From Bacteroidales bacterium (GTDB lineage Bacteria > Bacteroidota > Bacteroidia > Bacteroidales > P3): 64,000 nt of DNA. The stretch covers positions 1 through 64,000 of the forward strand of contig JAFXAA010000017.1 of the NCBI GenBank assembly GCA_017522105.1. Reading direction: 5' to 3'. The position numbers were made by a program, and so were the translations under genes. This document shows, piece after piece, positions 27,521-36,043 of this stretch. Position 1 is the first letter of the stretch; every line of letters starts with the position of its first letter. The notes under the pieces were generated by a model, which saw nothing but the letters and a program-made list of their open reading frames with translations, was not told the origin of the DNA and searched no databases.

Positions 27521-27552
27521 CAAAGATACAAACTTTTTCCAACACAGCAAAA
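27521..27552 (-). promoter_or_regulatory. Promoter of tRNA-Val
   Basis: Minus-strand TTTTG (27548-27552), 19 bp, TATCTTTG (27521-27528). The downstream gene on plus (27564) begins just behind it. Confidence 0.85.
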
Positions 27553-27563
27553 TTTTTCTTCCA

Positions 27564-28271
27564 ATGGACGACAAAAAGAAGTGGCTCCACCGTTCTCAAA
27601 TCACCGGTATAATCTGGATATCAGTATCATTAGCCATCATTGCCACTGTAGGATTTTTTTCATCCAGGCATAGCGACAGCGAGTCTAAAAAAGACCCTGT
27701 GACTACCACCAATATAGAAAAATTGGCGGCAAAAGAGGACTCCGCGTACAAATCGCGACGGAAAGCATACAAAACCAGTCGCATAAGCAATAAAAAAACA
27801 CACGACAGCTATGTCACCGACACCACCATGTACAGCAAGCGCCAGCCCGCTACACGGCGCCAACCGCTTGTCGTAGAACTCAACAGTGCCGACACCACAA
27901 CCTTGCAGCTCCTCCACGGCATCGGTCCGGCTTACGCCGGTCGCATAGTGCGCTACCGTGAGAAATTAGGGGGCTTCACGAACTTGAGCCAGCTTCTGGA
28001 GGTCTACGGTTTCACCCCTGCCCTTCTGGAGCATATACGGCCCTCGCTGGCCCTCGACACAACTACCTTACGACGCATGAACATCAACACCATAGAGCTG
28101 AAGCAGCTCATCAAACACCCCTACATAGAATACTACCAGGCACGCGACATCATAAACCTGCGCAACAAAGGAGTCACCTTCGGTTGTGCCGATGACCTGC
28201 GCGCCGTGCCATCCATGGCCGACAGCACGCTGGAAAGGCTTATGCCGTATCTGGAGTTTGGTGGTGAGTGA
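27564..28271 (+). CDS. ComEA-like helix-hairpin-helix protein
   Basis: A 235-residue protein with one N-terminal transmembrane segment (ITGIIWISVSLAIIATVGFF, about 13-32), a basic Ser/Lys/Thr linker, then two helix-hairpin-helix units: ELNSADTTTLQLLHGIGPAYAGRIVRYRE near 105-133, and the degenerate INTIELKQLIKHPYIEYYQARDI near 175. The architecture is that of a membrane-anchored periplasmic DNA-binding protein related to ComEA, which pulls DNA through the periplasm in transformation. Nothing else of a competence system is nearby, so a role in DNA uptake is an inference from the family. Confidence 0.85.
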   Translation: MDDKKKWLHRSQITGIIWISVSLAIIATVGFFSSRHSDSESKKDPVTTTNIEKLAAKEDSAYKSRRKAYKTSRISNKKTHDSYVTDTTMYSKRQPATRRQPLVVELNSADTTTLQLLHGIGPAYAGRIVRYREKLGGFTNLSQLLEVYGFTPALLEHIRPSLALDTTTLRRMNINTIELKQLIKHPYIEYYQARDIINLRNKGVTFGCADDLRAVPSMADSTLERLMPYLEFGGE

Positions 28272-28342
28272 CGGTTGATTTTTTCGTGATATAACACAAT
28301 ATAAGACATGTCTTTGCGTTATAGCCACAAACAACGACGACC

Positions 28343-28891
28343 ATGCTGACCTCTACCCCTGCCTGGTGTGCGGTGCTCACCTACCCCAACGCCGAGACCA
28401 CCGTAGCCAACAACTTCGCCAAAGCCGAGCCTCCCATAGAGTATTATCTGCCCATGCTCGCCAACCGCGACCGGCGCTTCAAGCACAACGACATGCCGGA
28501 GAAAGCCATGTTCCCCTGCTATATCTTCGTGCGTATCAACAACAAGCAGGTGTACCAGACCCGTACCACCCACGGCGTCGTCTACATCGTCAGCTCGCAG
28601 CACAGCATCTGTGTCGTTCCCGACAGCGACATCGAAGCCGTTCGACGTTTCGAGGCCTCGCAGCGCAAGGTCTTCGTCCATGAGACCCACAAGCTCGTCA
28701 AAGGTGCTCCTGCCACCATCCTCAACGGCGAGTTCGCCGGCATGCAAGGACGCCTCATCAAAGACTGCAAGGACGGCAATTTCGCCGTTTCCATCAGCGT
28801 GCTCAACATGTCTTTTGTCGTCCACGTGAAGCGCAGCGAGCTGCGGCCGTCCACAGATGACGAGTTAGTCGCCGACAAACCAGACAGATAG
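28343..28891 (+). CDS. UpxY-like NusG-family antiterminator, orphan
   Basis: A 182-residue NusG paralogue. The NGN domain is at about 8-110 (WCAVLTYPNAETTVANNF, FPCYIFVRIN, GVVYIVSSQ) and the KOW domain at about 120-165 (KGAPATILNGEFAGMQGRL). UpxY proteins of Bacteroides are first genes of capsule operons and prevent early termination in the leader of their own operon. Here no polysaccharide genes follow; a promoter (28911-28943) and a GC-rich hairpin come next and then convergent ubiE. A weak promoter-like pair (TTTTTTCG, 22 bp, TGTCTTTG) lies at 28280-28316. Confidence 0.85.
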   Translation: MLTSTPAWCAVLTYPNAETTVANNFAKAEPPIEYYLPMLANRDRRFKHNDMPEKAMFPCYIFVRINNKQVYQTRTTHGVVYIVSSQHSICVVPDSDIEAVRRFEASQRKVFVHETHKLVKGAPATILNGEFAGMQGRLIKDCKDGNFAVSISVLNMSFVVHVKRSELRPSTDDELVADKPDR

Positions 28892-28910
28892 GCAAATCAC
28901 CAGATTTAGG

Positions 28911-28943
28911 TATTGCCGGGGCAGCAGAAAGGCTGTACTTTTG
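28911..28943 (+). promoter_or_regulatory. Promoter with no downstream plus-strand gene
   Basis: TATTG (28911-28915), 20 bp, TACTTTTG (28936-28943), reading toward the 3' end of ubiE. A transcript from about 28950 would meet the hairpin at 29015-29040, giving a short RNA of about 95 nt. Confidence 0.55.
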
Positions 28944-29014
28944 CATCCAGAAAATGGAGACAAAGAACAGCAAAAACTCACTTTCCATTTTATTGTTTTA
29001 GGATTAATAGCACT

Positions 29015-29043
29015 GAGGCCGCTCATCCACGAGCGGCCTCTTT
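29015..29043. terminator. Perfect 10-bp GC hairpin at the ubiE stop
   Basis: GAGGCCGCTC (29015-29024), loop ATCCAC, GAGCGGCCTC (29031-29040), then TTTGTC on plus. The stem includes the last codons and stop of ubiE on minus. Confidence 0.65.
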
Positions 29044-29676
29044 GTCTACCACATACATGCGGCATACGCCGAAGGTGATCTTGCGTTCGGTGGCCCGGAC
29101 ACCCTGTCGCTGGAGAATGGCGAGGAACTCCTTGCCCTTGGGGAAGCGTTCGATGCTCCGGGGCAGATAGGTGTAGGCCTCGCAGCTGCCAGCCAGGCGC
29201 TGGCCCAGCCAGGGGATGATGCGACGTGTATAAAGGTTGTAGAAAGGGCGTATGAGGGAGCTGTCGGGCGTGGCCAGCTCCAGTATCACCATGCGTCCGC
29301 CAGGCTTCAGCACCCGCAGCATCTCACTAAGGCCCTGCTCCAAGTGTACGAAGTTGCGCACGCCGAAGGCGCAGGTGACAGCATCGAAGGAGGCATCGTG
29401 GAAAGGGAGATGCTCCGCGTCGGCAATCATGAAAGTCACTATTGGGGCCTTTTGCCTGGCAATGGCCAGCATCTCCTCGCTGATATCCACTCCCGTCACT
29501 GTGCAGCCTCGTTCGACTAGGCTGACGGCCATGTCGCCTGTGCCGCACGCCACGTCGAGAACATTGCCCTGTATTCCACGCAGCGCGCGCTTGCGCCAGC
29601 GGCGGTCGAGACCGAGGGTCATGAGGCGGTTGAGGCGGTCGTAGGTGCGGGCTATCGTGTCAAAATTGTAAGCCAT
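29023..29676 (-). CDS. ubiE: Demethylmenaquinone methyltransferase
   Basis: A 217-residue class I SAM methyltransferase. Motif I is NVLDVACGTGDMA (38-50); VTCAFGVRNFVHLEQGLSEMLRVLKPGG is the UbiE/MenG signature, and YTYLPRSIERFPKGKEF follows. It methylates demethylmenaquinone in the last step of menaquinone synthesis. It starts 4 nt after menA, which provides its substrate, so both are one operon. The C-terminal residues fall in the GC hairpin at 29015-29040. Confidence 0.95.
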   Translation of the reverse strand: MAYNFDTIARTYDRLNRLMTLGLDRRWRKRALRGIQGNVLDVACGTGDMAVSLVERGCTVTGVDISEEMLAIARQKAPIVTFMIADAEHLPFHDASFDAVTCAFGVRNFVHLEQGLSEMLRVLKPGGRMVILELATPDSSLIRPFYNLYTRRIIPWLGQRLAGSCEAYTYLPRSIERFPKGKEFLAILQRQGVRATERKITFGVCRMYVVDKEAARG

Positions 29677-29680
29677 AATA

Positions 29681-30565
29681 TCATTTTACCTGACACAAAA
29701 AGGCGAATAGAAAAGCCACACCACCATAAAGAAGTGCAATGACAAATGTGCTTATCACCAACAATGGCAACATGGGGTCAAGCCTGTTACCGCGCCGAGT
29801 CCATACTCCAATTATATGCCATACAAAAAACGGCACTGTTAAGCCACAGTAACGAAACATTATCGGACTCCAAATGAAGCACCCAACACCTATCACAATC
29901 AAGGCAGTCTGATACCAACGGGCACAATGTTCGCCGATGCGGAGAGGGACTGTCTTTCGAAGACCTTCGTCGCTGGCCATGTCACGAATATTGTTCACAT
30001 TAAGCACTGCCACACTGAGCGAACCAACGCCCACGGCAGGACACAACAGGGACGCATCAAAATCAATGGTATGAGCGATGACGAAGTAGCTTCCCAGCAC
30101 GCTCACGAGGCCAAAGAAGATAAAGACGAAGAGATCGCCAAGGCCACGGTAACCGTAGGGGTTCTTGCCAAGAGTATAGTGGGTGGCGGCCCAGATGGCG
30201 GCGGCACCTAACAACAGCAACCACCACGGACTACCGCTCATCCACACCATCAACAGACCACTCACGCAGCATACCACCACCATCGCGTTAATGGCTTTCC
30301 ACATCTGCTTCACGGTGAGACCGCCGTCGGTCATGCTGTAGTTGGGGCCTTCCCTACCCTCGCCGTCCACACCGCTCAGGTGGTCGCCCATCTCGTTGCT
30401 GAGGTTGCTGAGCACCTGTAGAGCACAGGCTGTGAGCAAGACAAGTGTGAAAGCCCACCAACTGCCGCCATGGGCCCCCATGGCCAAAAGGCCTCCGCAC
30501 ACCACCCCTGCCAGCGACAGGGGCAGCGTGCGGAGACGCATAGATTTTATGAGGGGGGTGAGCAT
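29681..30565 (-). CDS. menA: 1,4-dihydroxy-2-naphthoate polyprenyltransferase
   Basis: A 294-residue membrane prenyltransferase with eight or nine hydrophobic helices. The two Asp-rich sites are NLSNEMGDHLSGVDGEGREG and VLNVNNIRDMASDEGLRK. It joins the isoprenoid chain to DHNA in menaquinone synthesis. I chose the ATG at 30565 (MLTPLIKSMRLRTLPLSLAG) because an upstream in-frame start at 30622 would add only residues encoded by the CTAG repeat array. Operon with ubiE. Confidence 0.95.
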   Translation of the reverse strand: MLTPLIKSMRLRTLPLSLAGVVCGGLLAMGAHGGSWWAFTLVLLTACALQVLSNLSNEMGDHLSGVDGEGREGPNYSMTDGGLTVKQMWKAINAMVVVCCVSGLLMVWMSGSPWWLLLLGAAAIWAATHYTLGKNPYGYRGLGDLFVFIFFGLVSVLGSYFVIAHTIDFDASLLCPAVGVGSLSVAVLNVNNIRDMASDEGLRKTVPLRIGEHCARWYQTALIVIGVGCFIWSPIMFRYCGLTVPFFVWHIIGVWTRRGNRLDPMLPLLVISTFVIALLYGGVAFLFAFLCQVK

Positions 30566-30578
30566 GGGTGTTTTTTCT

Positions 30579-30632
30579 CTAGTTTTTCTAGTTGAACTAG
30601 TCATACTAGTCTTACTAGACATACTAGTTATT
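30579..30632. repeat. CTAG 9-bp tandem array, left of four-helix gene
   Basis: Six 9-mers beginning CTAG: CTAGTTTTT, CTAGTTGAA, CTAGTCATA, CTAGTCTTA, CTAGACATA, CTAGTTATT. The first four or five bases are constant and the rest vary. Confidence 0.85.
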
Positions 30633-30639
30633 AGTTCAA

Positions 30640-31275
30640 CTAAAAGGGGATTCCATGTTGTTTCAGCAGTTCTTTCAGGCGGCGGTTTTCCTGCTCCAAG
30701 GCATTCATCCTGGCATCCTGCTCCTGCCGGAAACCTGTACGTGCAGAATGCATCCTTTCCTTGATGCCACCTTCTGTGACAAAACGTTGCTCCAGGTATT
30801 CAAGATAGGAGGCCATCATTCTGTCCGTGAAACGGCATACGGTGACGGCCATGTTGCAGAACTCCTCGTCCGTGGCACGTGAGGCCAGCGGTGCATAGTC
30901 GGCGAAATCGTTATGTTCGCGACAGAAGCGCAGCATATTGTTGAACCTCGGATGCTTCCCGTCCCACAAGGGCAGTCCATGGTTTTTGGCATAATCCTCG
31001 TAATCCTCACGCAACTCGGCGATGCTACCCCTGGCGATGTTTATGAGCCTCAACTCCGACTCGGTGCTCGTCTTGCCGTCTTCACTTCCCTCCACGATGT
31101 TCTGCTTGCCGCTGCGTGCCGCTTGAACCATCTGGTCCACGGTGCGGTCGCCATAGACCGGCAGGAACCGCCGGCAAAAGACCACCGTCAGCTGGTAGAG
31201 GACGTCGCTCTTCTGATAGAGGCGAAGGTTGCGCCAATCCGCCGTCTGCTTGAAGATGGTCTTGCTCTGTTGCAT
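30640..31275 (-). CDS. Four-helix-bundle protein (23S rRNA intervening-sequence/Avd-like) with suffix domain
   Basis: A 211-residue protein. Residues about 10-120 match the four-helix-bundle family related to proteins in 23S rRNA intervening sequences and to Avd of diversity-generating retroelements (LYQKSDVLYQLTVVFCRRF, DQMVQAARSGKQNIVEGSEDG, IARGSIAELREDYEDY). A C-terminal suffix (YLEQRFVTEGGIKERMHSAR) ends in a coiled coil (EQDARMNALEQENRRLKELLKQHGIPF). Function is unknown; the basic bundle probably binds nucleic acid. It sits between menA and aspS with a CTAG array on each side, as if the gene plus arrays were one insertion. No reverse transcriptase or template/variable repeat is present. 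Confidence 0.82.
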   Translation of the reverse strand: MQQSKTIFKQTADWRNLRLYQKSDVLYQLTVVFCRRFLPVYGDRTVDQMVQAARSGKQNIVEGSEDGKTSTESELRLINIARGSIAELREDYEDYAKNHGLPLWDGKHPRFNNMLRFCREHNDFADYAPLASRATDEEFCNMAVTVCRFTDRMMASYLEYLEQRFVTEGGIKERMHSARTGFRQEQDARMNALEQENRRLKELLKQHGIPF

Positions 31276-31293
31276 TCCGGTTCTGCTGGTATC

Positions 31294-31338
31294 ACTAGTT
31301 GGACTAGTTTTACTAGTTTAACTAGTTTGACTAGTTTT
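31294..31338. repeat. CTAG 9-bp tandem array, right of four-helix gene
   Basis: Five 9-mers: ACTAGTTGG, ACTAGTTTT, ACTAGTTTA, ACTAGTTTG, ACTAGTTTT. The aspS stop codon (TAG on minus, 31331-31333) lies inside the last unit. Confidence 0.88.
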
Positions 31339-33085
31339 TCTTTATCGCTATCTGCAGCTCGTCGAGCTGTTCCTGGGCGATGGGGCTGGGGCTGCCGCTC
31401 ATCACGTCGCGACCCGAGTTGTTCTTCGGGAAGGCTATGAAGTCGCGGATGGAGTCGGCACCGGCGAAGATGCTGCACAGGCGGTCGAAGCCGAAGGCCA
31501 GGCCGGCGTGTGGCGGTGCGCCGTAGGTGAAGGCATCCATCAGGAAGCCGAACTGTGCGGCGGCGCTCTCGTCGGTGAAGCCGAGGGTGTGGAACATCTT
31601 GTTCTGCAGCGTGCGGTCGTGGATACGGATGGAGCCGCCGCCCACCTCGGTGCCGTTCATGACGATGTCGTAGGCGTTGGCGCGGATGTCGCCCCAGCGG
31701 CTGGGGTCGTCCAGCAGGGGCTCGTCCTCGGGCTTGGGCGCCGTGAAGGGGTGGTGCATGGCGTAGTAGCGCTGCGTCTCGTCGTCCCACTCCAGCAGCG
31801 GGAAGTCGATGACCCAGAGGGGTGCGAACTTCTGCGGGTCGCGCAGGCCGAGCTGCTGGCCCATCTCGAGGCGCAGGGCGCAGAGCTGCACTCTCGTCTT
31901 CATGGCGGGGCCACAGAGGAGCAACATCAGGTCGCCGGGCTTGGCGCCCATCTTGTCGGCGATGGCCTTGAGGGCCTCGGCGTCGTAGAACTTGTCCACC
32001 GAGCTCTTGAACGAGCCGTCGGCGTTGTACTTGATGTACACCATGCCGCCGGCGCCCACCTGTGGACGCTTGACGAAGTCGGTCAGCGCGTCGAGCTGCT
32101 TGCGGGTGTACTCGGCGCAGCCCTCGGCCACGATGCCAACCACGAGCTCGCTGCCGTCGAAGAGGCCGAAGCCGTGGCCCTTGACCACATCGGTCACCTC
32201 TTTGAACTCCATGCCGAAGCGGATGTCGGGCTTGTCGGAGCCGTAGAGGCGCATGGCGTCGTGCCACGTCATGCGGGGGAACTTGTCGAACTCAATGCCC
32301 TTCATCTCCTTGAAGAGGTGCTTGGCCAGGCCCTCGAACATGTTCAGCACATCCTCCTGGTGCACGAACGACATCTCGCAGTCGATCTGCGTGAACTCCG
32401 GCTGGCGGTCGGCGCGCAGGTCTTCGTCGCGGAAGCAGCGCACAATCTGGAAGTAGCGGTCCATGCCGGCCACCATAAGCAGCTGCTTGTACTGCTGCGG
32501 GCTCTGCGGCAGGGCGTAGAACTCGCCGGGGTTCATGCGGCTGGGCACCACGAAGTCGCGGGCGCCCTCGGGCGTGCTCTTGATGAGCATGGGGGTCTCT
32601 ATCTCAAGGAAGTCTCGGTCGGAGAGGTAGTTGCGCACCAGCATGGCCATGCGGTGGCGCATCTCGAGGTTCTGGCGCACGGGGTTGCGGCGTATGTCGA
32701 GGTAGCGGTAGCGCATGCGGAGGTCGTCGCCGCCGTCGCTCTGGTCCTCGATGGTGAAGGGCGGCGTCTTGGCCTCGTTGAGGATAGCGAGGGTAGCCAC
32801 CTCTATTTCAATCTCCCCGGTGGGGATTTTCGAGTTCTTCGAGCTGCGCTCGATGACCGTGCCGGTCACCTGTATGACGTATTCGCGCCCCAGACGGCGA
32901 GCCTGCTCGCAGAGCGGCGCGTTGGTTTCCATGTTGAAGGCCAGCTGCGTGATGCCGTAGCGGTCGCGCAGGTCGACAAAAGTCATGCCGCCGAGGTCGC
33001 GCGAGCGCTGCACCCAGCCGGCGAGGGTCACGGTCTGTCCGACATTGGCGAGGCGGAGCTCGCCGCAAGTATTAGTCCTATACAT
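31331..33085 (-). CDS. aspS: Aspartyl-tRNA synthetase
   Basis: A 584-residue class II synthetase. Domains in order: OB-fold anticodon-binding domain ([20 protein letters not shown]), catalytic domain with motif 2 ([16 protein letters not shown]), the bacterial GAD insertion in the middle ([20 protein letters not shown]), and motif 3 (GLAFGFDRL) near the C-terminus. Start chosen at 33085 ([11 protein letters not shown]); an upstream in-frame ATG at 33115 lies within the leader. It charges tRNA-Asp. The stop codon lies in a CTAG repeat, so the very C-terminus may have been altered by the array. Confidence 0.97.
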   Translation of the reverse strand: MYRTNTCGELRLANVGQTVTLAGWVQRSRDLGGMTFVDLRDRYGITQLAFNMETNAPLCEQARRLGREYVIQVTGTVIERSSKNSKIPTGEIEIEVATLAILNEAKTPPFTIEDQSDGGDDLRMRYRYLDIRRNPVRQNLEMRHRMAMLVRNYLSDRDFLEIETPMLIKSTPEGARDFVVPSRMNPGEFYALPQSPQQYKQLLMVAGMDRYFQIVRCFRDEDLRADRQPEFTQIDCEMSFVHQEDVLNMFEGLAKHLFKEMKGIEFDKFPRMTWHDAMRLYGSDKPDIRFGMEFKEVTDVVKGHGFGLFDGSELVVGIVAEGCAEYTRKQLDALTDFVKRPQVGAGGMVYIKYNADGSFKSSVDKFYDAEALKAIADKMGAKPGDLMLLLCGPAMKTRVQLCALRLEMGQQLGLRDPQKFAPLWVIDFPLLEWDDETQRYYAMHHPFTAPKPEDEPLLDDPSRWGDIRANAYDIVMNGTEVGGGSIRIHDRTLQNKMFHTLGFTDESAAAQFGFLMDAFTYGAPPHAGLAFGFDRLCSIFAGADSIRDFIAFPKNNSGRDVMSGSPSPIAQEQLDELQIAIKKN

Positions 33086-33119
33086 AATTACACAAGTTTT
33101 CGTACATTTAAACAAGGTG

Positions 33120-33152
33120 CAAATTTACAAAAAATATCCTAACCGTAGCAAA
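33120..33152 (-). promoter_or_regulatory. Promoter of aspS
   Basis: Minus-strand TTTG (33149-33152), 21 bp, TAAATTTG (33120-33127). Confidence 0.65.
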
Positions 33153-33217
33153 TAACTTTGGCTTTTTTCACATCGGTGGCGGGTACGGTGCCGGTACGGA
33201 GCCCTCACGCCATGGGC

Positions 33218-33391
33218 GCGTAGTTGCGTCGTCGTCCCTCCGACGCTTCTACGGAGCCCCTACGGCATTTCTTCAGTAGTTCTTCAGTAGTTCTTCAGTG
33301 TTTGACTGAAGAACTACTGAAGAACTACTGAAGAAATGCCGTAGGGGCTCCGTAGGGGATGCGTCGGGGATATGCCGACGACGGAGTGTTA
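33218..33391. repeat. Dispersed 11-bp-unit hairpin element, copy C (50-bp perfect stem)
   Basis: The 380 bp between divergent aspS and the acyltransferase hold this element and little else. 33250-33299 and 33305-33354 are perfect inverted complements of 50 bp around the loop GTTTG. Each arm reads, from outside, TACGGAGCCCC, TACGGCAT, then units TTCTTCAGTAG. Imperfect pairing continues outward (CGTCGTCG near 33220 with CCGACGACG near 33376). Another TACGGAGCCC unit lies at about 33192. Confidence 0.92.
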
Positions 33392-33438
33392 ATTTTAGGA
33401 AATTTTTACTATTGTACATCATATTTAAATTTATTTTG

Positions 33439-33446
33439 TATCTTTG
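33439..33446 (+). promoter_or_regulatory. -7 element for the acyltransferase operon
   Basis: TATCTTTG 19 bp before the ATG at 33466; the -33 box is unclear (ATTG at 33411-33414 is 24 bp away). Confidence 0.5.
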
Positions 33447-33465
33447 CATCTTTAAAACGACCGCG

Positions 33466-34332
33466 ATGTACAGTCATTTGGAAGTAGAAGAAGGTACGTA
33501 TATACCCTATGACCCAGCGCTTTATCCGCAGGACAACGCGCAGCGCCACCTCGTGGAGGTGAAGGCTCCGAAAGCCGGTGCGCGGCAGTTTGTGTTCGAC
33601 GAGAGCTATCCCTACATAGACCGTTCGCTCGGCTACCGCCTGCAGCGCAACATCATCGGGCCGCTGTTCCTGTGGCTGGTCGTCTACCCCTTGAACAGGC
33701 TGAAATACGGCCTGCGCATCGAGGGGCGCGGCAACCTGCGCCGGTGGCGCAAGGAGTTGAAGGGCGGCGCCGTGGCGGTGTGCAACCACGTGTACCAGTT
33801 CGACGCGGTGTGCGTGAAGCAGGCCCTGAGCTGGTGGCGCCACATCTGGATACCGATGTACGCCAAGCACTTCAACGGCGGGCAGTATTGGTTTGTGCGC
33901 TATGTGGGCGGCATACCGGTGCCGGAGAAGCGCAGTGGCATGCGCAAGTTCGACGAGGCTTTCGACCACTACCACAGCCGCGGCGAGCATGTGCTGGTGT
34001 TTCCGGAGGAGGTGCGGTGGGACTGGTACGAGCCGATACGGCCCTTCCGCAAGGGTGCTTTCACCATGGCCTACAAGTGGGGCTGCCCGGTGGTGCCGCT
34101 GGCCATCAGCTACCGCGAGCGCAAGGGGCTCTACCGCCTCTTCGGGCCCAAGGAGATGCCGACGGTGACCATCCGCGTGGGCGAGCCGCTGATGCCCGAC
34201 ACCACGAAGCCCCGCAAGGAGGAGACCGAGCGGCTGCGCGCCGAGGCCCACACGGCGATGGTGCGCCTGGCAGGCATCAGGCACAACCCTTGGGAGGCGG
34301 TGCCGGACGACGAATTGAAAACTGAAAACTGA
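33466..34332 (+). CDS. 1-acyl-sn-glycerol-3-phosphate acyltransferase-like protein
   Basis: A 288-residue PlsC-type protein. The catalytic NHx4D-like motif is NHVYQFD (His108, Asp113), with a hydrophobic segment before it (NIIGPLFLWLVVYPLNRL). VFPEEVRWDW corresponds to the FPEG substrate-phosphate motif, with Glu in place of Gly, and CPVVPLAISY is typical. It should acylate a lysophospholipid or related acceptor at the inner membrane; FPEE instead of FPEG suggests a divergent subfamily. First gene of a plus-strand run with a GH3-auxin-type protein, HAD phosphatase, helicase and CPBP protease. The 3' end consists of 7-mer repeats (34317-34337). Confidence 0.88.
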   Translation: MYSHLEVEEGTYIPYDPALYPQDNAQRHLVEVKAPKAGARQFVFDESYPYIDRSLGYRLQRNIIGPLFLWLVVYPLNRLKYGLRIEGRGNLRRWRKELKGGAVAVCNHVYQFDAVCVKQALSWWRHIWIPMYAKHFNGGQYWFVRYVGGIPVPEKRSGMRKFDEAFDHYHSRGEHVLVFPEEVRWDWYEPIRPFRKGAFTMAYKWGCPVVPLAISYRERKGLYRLFGPKEMPTVTIRVGEPLMPDTTKPRKEETERLRAEAHTAMVRLAGIRHNPWEAVPDDELKTEN

Positions 34333-34337
34333 AAACT
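34317..34337 (+). repeat. Three 7-bp units at the acyltransferase stop
   Basis: GAAAACT occurs three times head to tail across the stop codon. A near-identical 7-mer (AAAACTC) is repeated in tilS at 44469-44499. Confidence 0.75.
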
Positions 34338-34351
34338 ACAAACATACGACA

Positions 34352-36043
34352 ATGAAGACAAGCAACATGATTGTGCCGAACCTGCTGTTGGGAATGGCTG
34401 GCGGCATACAGTACCGCGCCCTGGTGAGGGCCACGAAGAACCCGCGCAAGGCATCGGAGAAGACGCTGAGAGAGATACTGACCTACGCCAAGGACACCGT
34501 CTACGGCAAGGAGCACAAATTCGGCTACATCCTGGAGGCCCAGGACGACACGGAGCTCTACCGCCGCTACCGCGAGCAGGTGAAGCCCAACGAGTATGAG
34601 GACTTCCGCCCCTACGTGGAGCGCCACAAGCACGGCGAGGCCGACATCCTGTTCCCCGGCAAGCCGGTGCTCTACGCCACCACCAGCGGCTCCACGGCGG
34701 AGCCGAAGTGGATACCCATCACGGAGCGCTACCTGAAGACCATCTACGGCAAGATGACGAAGGTGTGGCTGTACAACTTCATACAGAACCGCCACAAGGT
34801 CTTCGCCGGCAAGATACTGTCGATAGTGGGCAAGGTCATCGAGGGCTACGCCCCCGACGGGACGGTGTACGGCTCGGTGAGCGGCGTGACGCAGAGGGAC
34901 TGCCCCGGCTTCGTCAAGAAGCTCTACAGCAACCCGCAGTGTGTCTACTCCATAGCCGACTACACCTCGCGCTACTATGTGTTGATGCGCATGGGCATCG
35001 AGCAGGACATCACGCTGATAGTGACCGCCAACCCCTCGACCATCGTGGAGCTGCAGAACAACGTGAACCGCTACTACGACGACTATGTGAACGACATAGA
35101 GCACGGCACCCTGAAGGCCGACCTCGACATACCGGCCGAGATACGCGCCGAGCTGGAGGCCTGCCTGAAGCCCAACCCCAAACGCGCCGCCGAGCTGCGC
35201 GCGCTGAAGGCCAAATACGGCGACGTGCTGCCCAAGCACTACTGGCCCAACCTGCAGATACTGAACACCTGGAAGTGCGGCAACACGAAGGTGTACCTTG
35301 ACAAGTTCAAGGACTCCTTCCCCAAGGGCATGCTGCACCAGGAGTTCGGCTACTTCGCCTCGGAGTGCCGCTTCGGCCTGGTGATGGACGACACGCTGAA
35401 CAGCGTCATGTTCCCACACATGCACTACTACGAGTTCATCAAGGAGGAGGACATGGACAACCCCAACCCGACCTTCTACCAGCTGCACGAGCTCGTCGAG
35501 GGCCAGCGCTACTGCCCCTACGTGACCACCTTCGCCGGCCTCTACCGCTACAACATGAACGACCTGCTTGAGGTGGGCCCGTGCTTCAACGCCACGCCCA
35601 CGGTGCACATGATACAGAAGACCCACGGCATCGTCACGATGACCGGCGAGAAACTCTACGAGCGCCAGTTCATCGAGGCCGTGCGCAAAGCCGAGGAGAC
35701 CACCGGCCTGAAGACGCGCTTCTTCATAGGCTTCGCCGAGCTGGCGGAGAGCCGCTACAACTTCTACTACGAGTTCGCCGACCAGGCCACCACGCAGGAG
35801 CAGGCGGAGAAGTTCACCGAGGCCGTGGATGCCGCACTGAAGGACATCAACATGGAGTACAAGGCCAAGCGCGAGTCGCTGCGCCTGAAGGACGCCGTCA
35901 CCTACCGCCTGGAGCAGGAGAGCTTCGAGCACTTCAAGGAGCGCTGCATCAAGGAAGGCGCCCGCGACGGCCAGTTCAAGCTCAACCTGCTGCTGCAGGA
36001 CGAGGTGCGCCACGCCAAGTTCAACGATCTGGTGAAGAAATGA
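34352..36043 (+). CDS. GH3 auxin-responsive-promoter family acyl-adenylating enzyme
   Basis: A 563-residue protein of the GH3 family (plant acyl acid-amido synthetase fold, ANL superfamily; not a glycosidase). The ATP-binding loop is YATTSGSTAEPKWIPIT, and further family blocks are VYGSVSGVT, YFASECRFGLVM, RYNMNDLLEVG and MTGEKLYERQFIEAV. Bacterial members occur often in Bacteroidetes beside lipid or aryl-polyene genes, and their reaction is not established; adenylation of a carboxylate and transfer to an amine is inferred. It lies 19 nt after the acyltransferase and overlaps the HAD gene by ATGA, so they are probably one pathway, perhaps of an acylated lipid. Confidence 0.9.
   Translation: MKTSNMIVPNLLLGMAGGIQYRALVRATKNPRKASEKTLREILTYAKDTVYGKEHKFGYILEAQDDTELYRRYREQVKPNEYEDFRPYVERHKHGEADILFPGKPVLYATTSGSTAEPKWIPITERYLKTIYGKMTKVWLYNFIQNRHKVFAGKILSIVGKVIEGYAPDGTVYGSVSGVTQRDCPGFVKKLYSNPQCVYSIADYTSRYYVLMRMGIEQDITLIVTANPSTIVELQNNVNRYYDDYVNDIEHGTLKADLDIPAEIRAELEACLKPNPKRAAELRALKAKYGDVLPKHYWPNLQILNTWKCGNTKVYLDKFKDSFPKGMLHQEFGYFASECRFGLVMDDTLNSVMFPHMHYYEFIKEEDMDNPNPTFYQLHELVEGQRYCPYVTTFAGLYRYNMNDLLEVGPCFNATPTVHMIQKTHGIVTMTGEKLYERQFIEAVRKAEETTGLKTRFFIGFAELAESRYNFYYEFADQATTQEQAEKFTEAVDAALKDINMEYKAKRESLRLKDAVTYRLEQESFEHFKERCIKEGARDGQFKLNLLLQDEVRHAKFNDLVKK

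Noticed and set aside
30640..31275. Diversity-generating retroelement based on the Avd-like protein
   Set aside because: No reverse transcriptase and no template/variable repeat pair are present.
30579..31338. CTAG arrays as a CRISPR array
   Set aside because: Units are 9 bp with no unique spacers of 25-40 bp, and there are no cas genes.
31508..33142. A 544-codon open frame on plus opposite aspS
   Set aside because: aspS is unambiguous, and the antisense translation is His/Val/Ala-rich with no domain.
34352..36043. The GH3-type gene as a second glycoside hydrolase family 3 enzyme
   Set aside because: The motifs (TSGSTAEPKWIP, MTGEKLYE) are those of the auxin-responsive GH3 acyl-adenylating family, which only shares the name.
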